From positions 1 to 64,000 of the forward strand of contig NZ_JACXAI010000019.1 of assembly GCF_014773385.1 (NCBI RefSeq): a stretch of 64,000 bases of DNA. Direction: 5' to 3'. The notes below the pieces were generated by a model that worked only from the letters and a program-made list of their open reading frames with translations, did no database searches and was not told the DNA's origin. How positions within the stretch are numbered: the stretch's first letter is position 1; each line of letters begins with the position of its first letter. Of the stretch, positions 32,017 through 41,017 are shown piece after piece. This DNA comes from Metabacillus arenae (GTDB taxonomy: Bacteria; Bacillota; Bacilli; Bacillales; Bacillaceae). Made by a program: the position numbers and the translations under genes.

Positions 32017-32742
32017 ATGTGGAAATCTGAATATACCATTTTACCTGATTATTCCCCGCTCTATCCTCAAGTCCCTTATCATTACAAAAATTATCATAAA
32101 ATTAGTGTCTATTGTCGCGGTCATCGGGATGCGATTGAAAAGTTCTTGCCAAGTAATTTTGAATATGTGTCCGATGTTTTTGAGATTTTTGTCTTAAAAA
32201 ATGACGAAATTAAAGGATTGGAGCCTTATTCAGAAGGGGGAATTGTGATCCCTTGTAAGTATAAGAATAGGGTGGGTGCCTATATGGCGTATGAATATGT
32301 AGATACAGATGAAGCTTTATGTGCTGGACGTGAAATATGGGGTTATCCTAAAAAGTTAGCTGAAGTTCGTTATCAGGAAAAGAGCGGGGAGATACATGGC
32401 AAGGTCATCCGCAAGGGCAAAACGATTATCGATATTTCTTTAACATTGGATGATACGGAAGTGAATCCACCTGTTTTGTTCCCGCGGTTGCAAGTGAAAC
32501 GAATGCCGAGAGCTGACCAATATGGTACTGATATGGATCAAGTGATTTTAAACGAATTTGCAGACTCCGTGATTCATACGAGAAAACAAGGAACGGCAAC
32601 TGTAAATTGGGAACACTCCAGCTTTGATCCGCTCGCTGAATTAGGACCTCTTGAAGTACTTGGCGGGGTTTTTGTAATCGGTGACTTTACTTTGACCTAC
32701 GGGAGGGTAATCGATCAAGTAGTTCAATCCGTAAATAAATAA
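32017..32742 (+). CDS. Acetoacetate decarboxylase family protein
   Basis: A 241-residue protein of the acetoacetate decarboxylase family. The Schiff-base lysine region is REIWGYPKKLAEV, with Lys112 and Lys113 matching the Lys115/116 pair of the Clostridium enzyme. EPYSEGGIVIP near residue 70 matches the loop with the active-site glutamate. The Clostridium enzyme turns acetoacetate into acetone and CO2, but other family members are aldolases or dehydratases. The ATG follows TAGGAGG. It is the first gene after the sigma-54 promoter. With two SDRs, an ALDH and a symporter downstream, it probably takes part in catabolism of a beta-keto acid or related compound. Confidence 0.87.
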   Translation: MWKSEYTILPDYSPLYPQVPYHYKNYHKISVYCRGHRDAIEKFLPSNFEYVSDVFEIFVLKNDEIKGLEPYSEGGIVIPCKYKNRVGAYMAYEYVDTDEALCAGREIWGYPKKLAEVRYQEKSGEIHGKVIRKGKTIIDISLTLDDTEVNPPVLFPRLQVKRMPRADQYGTDMDQVILNEFADSVIHTRKQGTATVNWEHSSFDPLAELGPLEVLGGVFVIGDFTLTYGRVIDQVVQSVNK

Positions 32743-32856
32743 TAGGGGGTGGAAAGGGAACAACATGCTATTCTGACCCCTCTTATTCTAGATTCAAACA
32801 TTGTAAAAATAATGTGATAGTCATTCATACCATCTATTAAGCTAGTAAAAAAGGTG

Positions 32857-33612
32857 ATGATCCTGAGAGTAATAAATAAAGTTACTGTGATAACTGGAGC
32901 TGGTGCAGGAATAGGTAAAGCAACTGCCTCTTTATTTGCAAAAGAAGGAGCAAAGGTTGTTTTAACGGATATAAATAAGGAATCTAGTGAGGCAACTCTT
33001 CACCAGATTGTAAACGATGGCGGGCAAGCTATCTTCATTCAGCATGATGTAACGAAAGAGGATAATTGGAAAAAAGTATTTAATATCGCAATCTCTAAGT
33101 ATGAAAAAATAGAAGTTCTTGTAAATAACGCAGGGATTGCTATGCAGGCCTCTATTGAAGATTGTACCTATGAACAATGGCGTCGTATACATGAGGTAAA
33201 TCTAGATGGAGTTTTTTTGGGTACGAAATATGGAATTCTTGCAATGAAAGCCAATAAAAAAGGCTCTATTATCAATCTTTCATCTATAGAAGGAAATATC
33301 GCTGAACCCCAATTAGCTGCCTACAACTCCAGCAAAGGCGGAGTTCGTCTTTTAACTAAATCAGCAGCACTTCATTGTGCTAAATCAAATTATGGGATTC
33401 GTGTAAATAGTGTTCACCCTGGTTATCTTCATACGCCAATGCATGAAAAGTTTTCAAGTGAACAAATTAAACAGATTGAAAGCCTGCATCCGATCGGTCA
33501 CTTAGGGGAAGCAATCGATGTTGCTTATGGCATCCTTTACCTTGCATCAGAGGAAGCAAAATTTGTAACGGGTTCTGAGCTGGTTATTGATGGGGGTTAT
33601 ACTGCACAATAA
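32857..33612 (+). CDS. Short-chain dehydrogenase/reductase
   Basis: About 251 residues of a classical SDR with TGAGAGIGKAT, NNAG (VLVNNAGIAM), Ser in INLSSIEGN and YNSSK as catalytic elements, and FVTGSELVIDGGY at the end. The start is uncertain. AAGGTGAT (32851-32858) is best spaced for a CTG codon at 32863 (CTG AGA GTA), while the ATG at 32857 lies within the ribosome site itself. A change from ATG to CTG at 32863 would explain this. It lies 114 bp after the decarboxylase-like gene and is probably co-transcribed. It would interconvert a hydroxy and a keto group. 3-Hydroxybutyrate-type activity is possible but unproven. Confidence 0.83.
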   Translation: MILRVINKVTVITGAGAGIGKATASLFAKEGAKVVLTDINKESSEATLHQIVNDGGQAIFIQHDVTKEDNWKKVFNIAISKYEKIEVLVNNAGIAMQASIEDCTYEQWRRIHEVNLDGVFLGTKYGILAMKANKKGSIINLSSIEGNIAEPQLAAYNSSKGGVRLLTKSAALHCAKSNYGIRVNSVHPGYLHTPMHEKFSSEQIKQIESLHPIGHLGEAIDVAYGILYLASEEAKFVTGSELVIDGGYTAQ

Positions 33613-33693
33613 AATTCACCGAAAATAAATCACTCTTGAAGAGGCTGCTACACATGCAAAGATGATAACTTTAAATAGTTGGGGGAGTTTGAG

Positions 33694-35136
33694 TTGAAAA
33701 AGTTAAAGATGTTCATAGGAGGTAAATGGCAAAAAGCTGAAGGAGACAAACATTTCCTTGCCTATAGTCCATCAACCGGCGGGGAAATAGCCCATGTAGC
33801 TGAGGGTTCTAGAGATGATGCACGACAAGCCATCCAAGCAGCGAAAAAGGCATCAGAGAAATTCAGGGAATGGTCTGTATGGGAAAGAGCCGATTTATTA
33901 CAACGAATTGCAATGGTAGTAGAGCAAAAAAAAGAAGAACTGGCTCATTTCCTCACGTTGGATCAAGGAAAACCGTATTTCACCGAGGCTTTGAAGGAAG
34001 TTGCCTCAGTTGTAAGAGCTTTTTCGGAAACAGCGGAGCAGATCAAATGGCTAGAAACATCTTATACTCCGACAAAGGATCCACATAAAAGAGTGTTTAG
34101 TTTTTTGCAGCCTAAAGGTGTTTATGCCATCATCACTCCATGGAATTATCCGCTTATGGTTCCAACTGAATTTATTGCCCCGGGAATAGCGGCCGGTAAT
34201 ACCATGGTCTGGGTGCCGGCTCCAACTACATCTGTTTGTTCAGTTAAATTTGCCGAGTGTTTCGAGGAAGCTGGAGTGCCTGAAGGAGTGATTAATTTAG
34301 TTACAGGTATGGGAGGTGTGGCAGGAGATGAAATTGTATCAAATCCCCATACCGATGCCATTGCATTTTGTGGAAGCTCCGCTACAGGAAAAGTGATTGC
34401 AGAAAGAGGAGCTGGAAAGCCTCTGCTTCTTGAATTAGGAGGAAATGGACCTACCATTGTTCTAAAAGATGCGGATCTCGAACATGCAGCACAATCGATT
34501 GCAAAAGGATGCTTTACGAATGCCGGGCAAGTTTGTTCCGCAACTGAGCGTATTTTGGTCCATTCTGATATACATGATGCTCTCGTTGAAAAATTGACCG
34601 CGCAAGCGAAACAGATTGTGCTCGGTGATCCATTTGATGCTAGAACAACGATGGGACCTCTTAATAATTACCCGGTTATCGAGAAAAACGAAAAGCATGC
34701 GGCAGATAGTCAGAAACGAGGGTCAACTTTTTTGGTTGGCGGAAAGAGAGCTGCACATTTATCAAATGACCTCTTCTTTGAGCCAACTGTAATCATCGAT
34801 GTAAAACAGGATAGTTTATACAATTTAGATGAAACATTTGGTCCTGTTGCACCTGTATTATCATTTCGAACTCAAGAAGAGCTGCTAAAAATAACTTATC
34901 AAAATAAGTGGGGGTTGGCTGCTGCGATCTATACCAACCATCTGAAGGAGGGAATTTCCTTAGCAGAGAAAATGCCAACTGGATTGGTGAATATCAATGA
35001 AAACAGCAATTATTGGGAGCCTCATCTCCCATTTGGAGGTGTTGCCGGGAAATCTAGCGGCATCGGCCGTGTTGGCGGAAAATATGCCATTCAGGAAATG
35101 TCAGATTTGAAGACAATCAGTATTGATTTACATTAA
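33694..35136 (+). CDS. Aldehyde dehydrogenase
   Basis: About 480 residues of the ALDH superfamily, distinct from the copy at 21870. Segments include TPWNYPLMVPTEFIAPGIAAGN, FCGSSATGKVIAERG, the glutamate motif LLELGGNGPTIVLKDADLE, the nucleophile in NAGQVCSATERILV, and ETFGPVAPVLSF. The TTG at 33694 has GGGGGAG 7 nt upstream and is the likely start; the frame extends to 33679. The gene sits between an SDR and a symporter in the sigma-54 controlled locus. It should oxidise an aldehyde intermediate with NAD(P). It belongs to the broad class that includes vanillin, lactaldehyde and succinate-semialdehyde enzymes. Confidence 0.9.
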   Translation: MKKLKMFIGGKWQKAEGDKHFLAYSPSTGGEIAHVAEGSRDDARQAIQAAKKASEKFREWSVWERADLLQRIAMVVEQKKEELAHFLTLDQGKPYFTEALKEVASVVRAFSETAEQIKWLETSYTPTKDPHKRVFSFLQPKGVYAIITPWNYPLMVPTEFIAPGIAAGNTMVWVPAPTTSVCSVKFAECFEEAGVPEGVINLVTGMGGVAGDEIVSNPHTDAIAFCGSSATGKVIAERGAGKPLLLELGGNGPTIVLKDADLEHAAQSIAKGCFTNAGQVCSATERILVHSDIHDALVEKLTAQAKQIVLGDPFDARTTMGPLNNYPVIEKNEKHAADSQKRGSTFLVGGKRAAHLSNDLFFEPTVIIDVKQDSLYNLDETFGPVAPVLSFRTQEELLKITYQNKWGLAAAIYTNHLKEGISLAEKMPTGLVNINENSNYWEPHLPFGGVAGKSSGIGRVGGKYAIQEMSDLKTISIDLH

Positions 35137-35156
35137 ATTTCGAAGGGGGAATTAAT

Positions 35157-35273
35157 ATGGATCAGTCAATTCCCGGAATCATTTTGGTTTTTTATGTGAT
35201 TATCCCAATAGTAGGAATGTTAGCTTCAATTGCTGCTATGGCTGTTTTAAATAGGAAAGGGCAGGAAAAATGA
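35157..35273 (+). CDS. Small membrane protein next to symporter (38 aa)
   Basis: A 38-residue frame, MDQSIPGIILVFYVIIPIVGM and onwards, with one long hydrophobic helix (about residues 6 to 31) and a basic tail NRKGQEK. The ATG follows AAGGGGGA by 8 nt, and the stop is 29 bp before the symporter start. Position and design recall the DUF997 partner of the PanF-like protein at 16791, although this one is much shorter. It could be a small accessory subunit of the SSS transporter. I know no family name for it. The strong ribosome site and tight spacing make it a real gene candidate. Confidence 0.62.
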   Translation: MDQSIPGIILVFYVIIPIVGMLASIAAMAVLNRKGQEK

Positions 35274-35302
35274 AATGATTTCATTTAAAAAGGGGTGGGA
35301 AA

Positions 35303-36751
35303 ATGATTATTACCTTTATTATCTACTTGGTTGCTGTTTTTATTATAGGTATTACAGCAGAGCGTTTTATTTCGAAGAGTGAAGAGGGGTTTTATTTAGG
35401 AGATCGTAATTTTGGAGCATGGGTTACAGCCATTAGTGCAGGAGCAACTGATTCAAGCGGCTGGGTATTTATTGGAGCAGCTGGAGCAGCTTATCTTGCT
35501 GGGGCTTCAACGATGTGGATGTTACCTGGTTTTATAGTTGGTTATTTTCTTAACTGGTTTGTTTTTGCTCCAAAATTATATGATTTCGGCGTTAAACATA
35601 ACGTCCTTAGTTTAGCGGATTACTTCGAAAAAAGGTACAATGATCAATCTCATCTCCTTAAGGTTATTGCAAGCATTATTTTTGTTATCTTCTTCGTTGC
35701 CTATATGGCATCCCAATTAACGGCTGCTGGAAAAGCTTTGGATGTCATGATGAATCTGGATTTTAATACTGGTCTTATCTTGTGTGCGGCTTTTGTCCTC
35801 GGATATTCCGTCTTTGGCGGCTATCGGTCGGTGATGATGACTGATTTTGTTCAAGGCTTATTAATGGTTGGTGTATTGATCATATTCCCTATCTATATGA
35901 TTTTCTTTGAGCTAGGAGGCTGGACATCTTTCTGGCAGCAAGCGATAGCAATAGATCCAATTTTAACAACATCAACAGGAGGTGCAGCCGGATCAGCAGC
36001 GATTGGCCTTGTTCTTGGATATTTGTTATTTGGTTTCGGAGTACCAGGCCAGCCTCACATCTCTCAACGTTTTCTTACAGCAAAAGATCCAAAAACTCTT
36101 AGAGATGGTTCAATTATTGCAATGGCATGGGTCATTATCATGATGACTAGTTCTAACTTATTGGGGATCATTGGCCGAATCATTTACCCGGAGTTAAAGG
36201 ATCCTGAATATGTTTTTCCAATACTGACCATGAATGAAATGAGTCCCATTATTGCAGGAATTGTGATAGGAGCTGTTTTTGCCGCGATCCAATCCACCTT
36301 CTCTTCACAATTAATGGTCGCGACACAAGCCATTGCCAGTGACCTGCTAAAGTCCATTTCTAAAAACACATACACAGACAAACAGCTATTAACAATCAGT
36401 CGATGGACAATGGTATTTCTTGGCGTTATTTCAACAGGTATCGCCCTTTTAAATTTAGAAGCAGTCTTTTATCTTGTTATGTATGCTTGGGGTGGTTTAG
36501 CCGCAAGCTTTGGACCATTATTATATTTAAGCTTATATACGAATTTGGTAACGAAACAGGGAGCGGCCGCGGGTATGATCACGGGAACCCTGATTACGAT
36601 CATTTGGAAGAATACTCCGTATAGCGCGTATGTCTACGAACTGATTCCAGCAGCTGTTTTGGCAACGTTGGCTATACTGATTGTGAGCAAAATAACAAAA
36701 AATAAAAATTCAGAACTAAACGAGTCTGAGAGAAATGCAAAAACCTTTTGA
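35303..36751 (+). CDS. Sodium:solute symporter, PutP-like
   Basis: A 482-residue SSS-family symporter with about 13 helices. The N-terminal EEGFYLGDRNFGAWVTAISAGATDSSGWVFIGAAGAAY segment is the classical PutP signature, and FGVPGQPHISQRFLTAKD plus GIVIGAVFAAIQSTFSSQLMVATQAIASDL are the second and sodium-binding regions. PutP carries proline. Here, within a locus of decarboxylase, SDRs and ALDH, another small carboxylate or amino acid is likely. The ATG follows AGGGGTGGG. The 238-bp gap to the next SDR gene shows no terminator, so read-through is possible. Confidence 0.88.
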   Translation: MIITFIIYLVAVFIIGITAERFISKSEEGFYLGDRNFGAWVTAISAGATDSSGWVFIGAAGAAYLAGASTMWMLPGFIVGYFLNWFVFAPKLYDFGVKHNVLSLADYFEKRYNDQSHLLKVIASIIFVIFFVAYMASQLTAAGKALDVMMNLDFNTGLILCAAFVLGYSVFGGYRSVMMTDFVQGLLMVGVLIIFPIYMIFFELGGWTSFWQQAIAIDPILTTSTGGAAGSAAIGLVLGYLLFGFGVPGQPHISQRFLTAKDPKTLRDGSIIAMAWVIIMMTSSNLLGIIGRIIYPELKDPEYVFPILTMNEMSPIIAGIVIGAVFAAIQSTFSSQLMVATQAIASDLLKSISKNTYTDKQLLTISRWTMVFLGVISTGIALLNLEAVFYLVMYAWGGLAASFGPLLYLSLYTNLVTKQGAAAGMITGTLITIIWKNTPYSAYVYELIPAAVLATLAILIVSKITKNKNSELNESERNAKTF

Positions 36752-36989
36752 ACGATTACATGTACGAAATTAGGTGTTTAGGAAAAACATAGGAGAGGGT
36801 AATTACAGCTTTAAAATTTTGAAAATTATGAATATAATATTTTCTTTTAATGGAAAACAAAGCTCTTCTGCACCCCTTGTTAGTTCTTATCATAGATGCT
36901 TATTCATTCATCGGAAAAAGTAAGAATTCTTAAGAAGAAATTAGCAGCTGATATTAGGTATCAGATATAAAAATGGGGAGGTAAATAGC

Positions 36990-37754
36990 ATGATGGTATT
37001 AGATAAAGTGGTTATCATTACTGGTGCAGCGGGTGTAATTGGGCAGGCGACTGTTCGTTTATTTGCAAAAGAGGGAGCAAAACTTGTCTTAGTTGATTTA
37101 TTTAAAAAAGATATAGAACATGCAGTACGAAAATCAGCTCTAAAAGAAGGAGATTATCTAATAGTAGAAGCCGATGTAACGAATGAAGAAGATGTTGAAA
37201 ATTATATCCAACAAACGTTAGACACTTTTGGCAGAGTTGATGTTTTGTTTAATAATGCAGGTATTGAGGGAGAAGTGTCAAATATTACAGACACTTCAGT
37301 TACGAACATGTCTAATGTACTTAACGTAAATGTAATTGGAGTTTTCTTGGGCTTAAAGCATGCACTCCGTGTTATGGAAAAACAAAATTCAGGCTCTATT
37401 ATTAATACTGCCTCTGATGCAGGTCTTTCAAGTGCGGCAGGACTAGGTGCATATGTCGCCTCCAAACATGCAGTCATTGGCTTAACAAAGACAGCAGCAT
37501 TAGAATCAGCAGGCACTGGAGTCCGAGTGAATGCAATCTGTCCCTCATCGATCAATAGCCGGTTAATGAGATCATTAGAAGAAGGAACAGATAATCCAAT
37601 GCAAGCCAGAGAAGAGTATGAGAGTAAGATTCCAATGAAACGGTACGGCGAGCCAGAAGAAGTAGCCCAAGTTGTTCTTTTCCTTGCATCTGACAGAGCT
37701 TCATTTGTAACAGGAAGTCATTATAATGTGGATGGTGGAAGGTTGGCAAAGTAA
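36990..37754 (+). CDS. Short-chain dehydrogenase/reductase
   Basis: A 254-residue classical SDR: TGAAGVIGQAT near residue 13, FNNAGIEG, Ser in INTASDAG, YVASK, and FVTGSHYNVDGGRLAK at the C-terminus. The start is ATG ATG with GGGGAGG about 8 nt upstream. It is the last gene before a terminator and the only one of the locus after the symporter. It is related in layout to the SDR at 32857 but clearly a different enzyme. The reaction is an NAD(P)-linked alcohol/ketone conversion. The substrate is not evident. Confidence 0.87.
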   Translation: MMVLDKVVIITGAAGVIGQATVRLFAKEGAKLVLVDLFKKDIEHAVRKSALKEGDYLIVEADVTNEEDVENYIQQTLDTFGRVDVLFNNAGIEGEVSNITDTSVTNMSNVLNVNVIGVFLGLKHALRVMEKQNSGSIINTASDAGLSSAAGLGAYVASKHAVIGLTKTAALESAGTGVRVNAICPSSINSRLMRSLEEGTDNPMQAREEYESKIPMKRYGEPEEVAQVVLFLASDRASFVTGSHYNVDGGRLAK

Positions 37755-37778
37755 GCTAACCTGAAATATATTGGTTAT

Positions 37779-37818
37779 AAATTAGTGATTCAATACAATT
37801 TGGATCGCTAATTTTTTG
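37779..37818 (+). terminator. Terminator after the SDR gene
   Basis: AAATTAGTGAT pairs with GATCGCTAATTT across a loop of about 13 bases, followed by TTTT. Confidence 0.8.
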
Positions 37819-37867
37819 TTGGTTCAGAAAGCAGTTCAAGTTGTTTAAAGTTTTAACGCGTTAAAGA
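37819..37867. repeat. Copy 2 of the shared intergenic motif ending in TTAACGCGTTAA
   Basis: TTGGTTCAGAAAG (37819-37831), TTTAAAG, then the perfect palindrome TTAACGCGTTAA (37853-37864) and AAG. It matches 8138-8183 apart from 3 extra bases in the spacer. Confidence 0.5.
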
Positions 37868-37908
37868 GGTTGCTTTTTTCAATATTTACATAAAAATTCC
37901 ACTCATAA

Positions 37909-37975
37909 ACATTATAACGTTATATTTACTTTATTTATCTTCTATGCTAATCTAACATTATAACGTTATATTTAC
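37909..37975. promoter_or_regulatory. Two identical 21-bp operators upstream of the glucosaminate-type operon
   Basis: Positions 37909-37929 and 37955-37975 are identical over 21 bp, 46 bp apart, and each contains the palindrome TATAACGTTATA. An exact duplicate with a dyad centre is typical for a GntR/UTRA regulator, and one is encoded in the operon at 42038. A weak cre-like sequence (TGTAAGCGTATTTA, 38037-38050) follows. Confidence 0.8.
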
Positions 37976-38078
37976 CTAATCAACTCTCTACACTTTCCTG
38001 CATGTATGAGAAAGGAATATGGATGTCATGATGAATTGTAAGCGTATTTAAGTAGAATGACGGAAAAAGGTGAAATCA

Positions 38079-39179
38079 ATGAAAGAGCGATTCGTATTAC
38101 GCAATGTAAAGCGGGTGAATGGAGAAGATATCGATATCGTGATCGAGGGCGGTAAAATTGCTGAGGTGGCAAAGGCCGGGTGCGGACTCGGAAAGATTGT
38201 TTTTGATTACTCAGGTGTTTACGTCTCAAGCGGCTGGATAGATTTACATGTTCATGCCTTTCCCGAATTTGATCCATATGGCGATGAAATCGATGAGATC
38301 GGCGTAAAACAAGGTGTAACGACAATCGTGGATGCTGGAAGCTGCGGGGCTGACCGGATTGCAGATTTGGCTGCTAGCAGCGATCGAGCAAAAACCAACC
38401 TGTTTGCTTTTTTGAACATCTCGCGAATTGGATTAAAAAGAGTCGATGAATTATCCAATTTAGAATGGATTGATAAAGACAAAGCCCTAGAGGCAATAAA
38501 TGACTTTAAAGATCTAATCGTTGGATTTAAAGCACGGATTAGTAAAAGCGTCGTTTGTGACAGCGGGATTGAACCTTTGCGGATTGCACGAGCACTTTCA
38601 ACTAGAACATCACTGCCATTAATGGTACACATCGGTTCCGGACCGCCAAATATAGAAGAGGTCATTCCACTCTTGAAAAAGAAAGATGTGATTACTCATT
38701 ATCTCAATGGGAAACAAAATAACCTTTTCGATCATGAGGGTAAACCGCTTCAAGTATTAACGGATGCCATTGAACGTGGTGTACATTTGGATGTGGGGCA
38801 TGGTACGGCAAGCTTTTCATTTAATGTCGCTGAAGCAGCAAAACAAAATCATATCGGTTTAGATACAATCAGCACAGATATATACCGAGGGAACCGCTTA
38901 AACGGTCCGGTATATAGCATGGCGAATGTCCTCTCGAAATTTCTTTACCTGGGATACTCGCTTGAAGAAGTGATCGCAGCAGTCACCACACATGCAGCAA
39001 ACTGGCTTGAAAAACCTGAGCTTGGCCGTATAGAGGCTGGTGACGCTGCAAATTTAACATTATTTTCTGTTAAAAATGAACCGATAAATCTTATCGATTC
39101 CGAAGGAGACAAGCGTACAGCAGAAAGAAAAATAGAAGCAAAAGGAGTGGTTGTAAATGGCGAGTTCATTGAATGCTAA
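38079..39179 (+). CDS. Amidohydrolase/deacetylase family metallohydrolase
   Basis: A 366-residue amidohydrolase-superfamily protein of the type that sits next to DgaE in Firmicutes. The metal motif is GWIDLHVHAFPEFDPYG near residue 55, followed by VTTIVDAGSCG, a lysine in IVGFKARIS that may be carboxylated, MVHIGSGPP, ITHYLNG and the aspartate in TISTDIYRG. It should hydrolyse a cyclic amide or N-acyl bond. The start is the ATG at 38079 after AAAAAGG. It overlaps the DgaE-like gene by 23 bp. In this locus it may remove an N-acyl group from a sugar acid before the ammonia-lyase step; that is inference. Confidence 0.85.
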   Translation: MKERFVLRNVKRVNGEDIDIVIEGGKIAEVAKAGCGLGKIVFDYSGVYVSSGWIDLHVHAFPEFDPYGDEIDEIGVKQGVTTIVDAGSCGADRIADLAASSDRAKTNLFAFLNISRIGLKRVDELSNLEWIDKDKALEAINDFKDLIVGFKARISKSVVCDSGIEPLRIARALSTRTSLPLMVHIGSGPPNIEEVIPLLKKKDVITHYLNGKQNNLFDHEGKPLQVLTDAIERGVHLDVGHGTASFSFNVAEAAKQNHIGLDTISTDIYRGNRLNGPVYSMANVLSKFLYLGYSLEEVIAAVTTHAANWLEKPELGRIEAGDAANLTLFSVKNEPINLIDSEGDKRTAERKIEAKGVVVNGEFIEC

Positions 39180-40260
39180 ATATGGCCTTAAACGTGTCAT
39201 TAATGCAAGTGGTCGAATGAGCATCCTTGGTGTTTCAGCACCAACGGATACCGTAATGGATGCGATGAAACAAGGCGGACAAAACTATGTAGAGATTGCA
39301 GATTTAGTTGATAAAGCAGGGGATTACGCAGCTCGAATTCTGGATTCGGAGGCAGCGGTTATTGTTAACTCTGCTTCAAGCGGTATTGCACTCTCAGTTG
39401 CAGCATTAGTCACACAAGGGAACCGGCGTAAAAGTGAACGTCTGCACCAGGAAGACATTCCTAAAAATGAAATCATCATGCTGAAAGGTCACAATGTTCA
39501 ATACGGAGCACCTGTTGAAACGATGATCTATTTAGGCGGCGGAAAGCTTGTTGAAGCTGGCTATGCCAATGAAGGAAAAGCAGAGCATATTAAGGATGCG
39601 ATTTCTGAAAAAACGGCTGCCATTCTTTACGTGAAATCACATCATACCGTCCAAAAAAATATGATCACTCTTGAGGAAGCGTGGGAGATTGCAAAGCATA
39701 ATGATGTTCCTCTCATTGTAGATGCGGCAGCAGAAGAAGATCTTCAAAAGTATGTGAAATACTCAGACCTTGCGATTTACAGCGGTTCAAAAGCAATTGA
39801 AGGACCGACATCAGGGATTATCGGCGGAAAGAAAAAGTATATCGAGTGGGTAAAAGTGCAATTACATTGTATTGGCCGAAGTATGAAAGTCGGTAAGGAA
39901 TCAACATTTGGTTTACTGCAAGCGCTTGATGAATATGGCGTAAAAGAAGATAAAAGTGAACAAGAAAAAGAAGCGTTACAACGATTAATACCTTTGAATG
40001 AACTTGAAGGTGTCAAGGTGAGGATTGTCCAGGATGAAGCGGGTCGAGCAATTTTCCGTGCACGCATTCAAATTGAACCAGAGCAGGCAAATACAACGGC
40101 AAAGGAAGTCGTGACGGGCCTTCGAGAAGGGGAAATTGCCATTTATACTCGTGATTACGGTGTAAGACAAGGCTATTTCGATATCGACCCTCGTCCGCTT
40201 CAAGGGGATGATATTCATGTCATTGAATCGAAAATTCGTGAGTTAATTGGAGGAAAATAG
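39157..40260 (+). CDS. dgaE: DgaE-type PLP-dependent ammonia lyase (D-glucosaminate-6-phosphate ammonia-lyase)
   Basis: A 367-residue SelA-like PLP enzyme. The start NAKYGLKRVINASGRMSILGVSAP matches the family. The PLP lysine is in IYSGSKAIEGPTSGIIGG near residue 213, preceded by the aspartate in PLIVDAAAEEDL. DgaE of Salmonella converts D-glucosaminate 6-phosphate to 2-keto-3-deoxy-6-phosphogluconate and ammonia. It overlaps the metallohydrolase gene and is followed at once by DgaF. Together they form the catabolic core. A substrate other than glucosaminate 6-phosphate, such as a related amino sugar acid, cannot be excluded. Confidence 0.85.
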   Translation: MASSLNAKYGLKRVINASGRMSILGVSAPTDTVMDAMKQGGQNYVEIADLVDKAGDYAARILDSEAAVIVNSASSGIALSVAALVTQGNRRKSERLHQEDIPKNEIIMLKGHNVQYGAPVETMIYLGGGKLVEAGYANEGKAEHIKDAISEKTAAILYVKSHHTVQKNMITLEEAWEIAKHNDVPLIVDAAAEEDLQKYVKYSDLAIYSGSKAIEGPTSGIIGGKKKYIEWVKVQLHCIGRSMKVGKESTFGLLQALDEYGVKEDKSEQEKEALQRLIPLNELEGVKVRIVQDEAGRAIFRARIQIEPEQANTTAKEVVTGLREGEIAIYTRDYGVRQGYFDIDPRPLQGDDIHVIESKIRELIGGK

Positions 40261-40261
40261 G

Positions 40262-41017
40262 ATGTCAACCATTACAAAACGTTTTTATAAAGACCGTGCG
40301 GCATTAAATGTACTAGCAAATGGGATAGAGAATGCCAAAGAGGTGTTTGAAGGAGCAGACGGATATGTTTTAGTTGGTGTTCTTTCAAAAGACTATCCAA
40401 CAGTAGAAGAAGCAGTCGCAGCCATGAAGGAATATGGAAAAGAAATAGATGAAGCGGTTTCAATTGGACTAGGCGCTGGTGACAATCGTCAAGCAGCAGT
40501 GGTAGCCGAAATCGTGAAACACTACCCTGGCAGTCATGTAAACCAAGTATTTCCGGCTGTCGGTGCAACGCGTGCCAAACTTGATGAAAAAGATAGCTGG
40601 ATCAACAGTTTAGTGTCTCCAACAGGGCGCGTAGGATATGTGAATATTTCAACAGGCCCAGTAAGTGCTGCACAGGATGACCACGCGATTGTACCGATTA
40701 AAACAGCCATTGCGCTTGTACGCGACATGGGCGGTAATGCAATGAAATATTTCCCGATGCAAGGCTTATCGCGTGAAGACGAGTTCCGTGCAGTTGCACA
40801 AGCATGCGGGGAGGAAGGGTTTGCGTTAGAACCTACTGGCGGGATCGACAAAGAGAACTTTGAAACGATTTTACGTATTGCTTTAGAAGCTAACGTGCCG
40901 CAAGTGATACCTCATGTTTATTCATCGATTATCGACAAAGAAACAGGGAAAACAAATGCAGGGGATGTTCGTGAATTACTTGAAACCATGAAGAAATTGG
41001 TGGATCACTATGGCTAA
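40262..41017 (+). CDS. dgaF: DgaF-type 2-keto-3-deoxy-6-phosphogluconate aldolase
   Basis: A 251-residue protein of the DgaF (KDGP aldolase) family. The segments VNQVFPAVGATRA, GYVNISTGP, GNAMKYFPMQGLSREDEF with a likely Schiff-base lysine, and ALEPTGGIDKENFE are visible. It splits 2-keto-3-deoxy-6-phosphogluconate into pyruvate and glyceraldehyde 3-phosphate, the last step after DgaE. The ATG at 40262 has GGAGG 8 nt upstream, and the in-frame start at 40247 lies inside the preceding gene. The gene overlaps the following kinase gene by 8 bp (ATGGCTAA). Confidence 0.85.
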   Translation: MSTITKRFYKDRAALNVLANGIENAKEVFEGADGYVLVGVLSKDYPTVEEAVAAMKEYGKEIDEAVSIGLGAGDNRQAAVVAEIVKHYPGSHVNQVFPAVGATRAKLDEKDSWINSLVSPTGRVGYVNISTGPVSAAQDDHAIVPIKTAIALVRDMGGNAMKYFPMQGLSREDEFRAVAQACGEEGFALEPTGGIDKENFETILRIALEANVPQVIPHVYSSIIDKETGKTNAGDVRELLETMKKLVDHYG

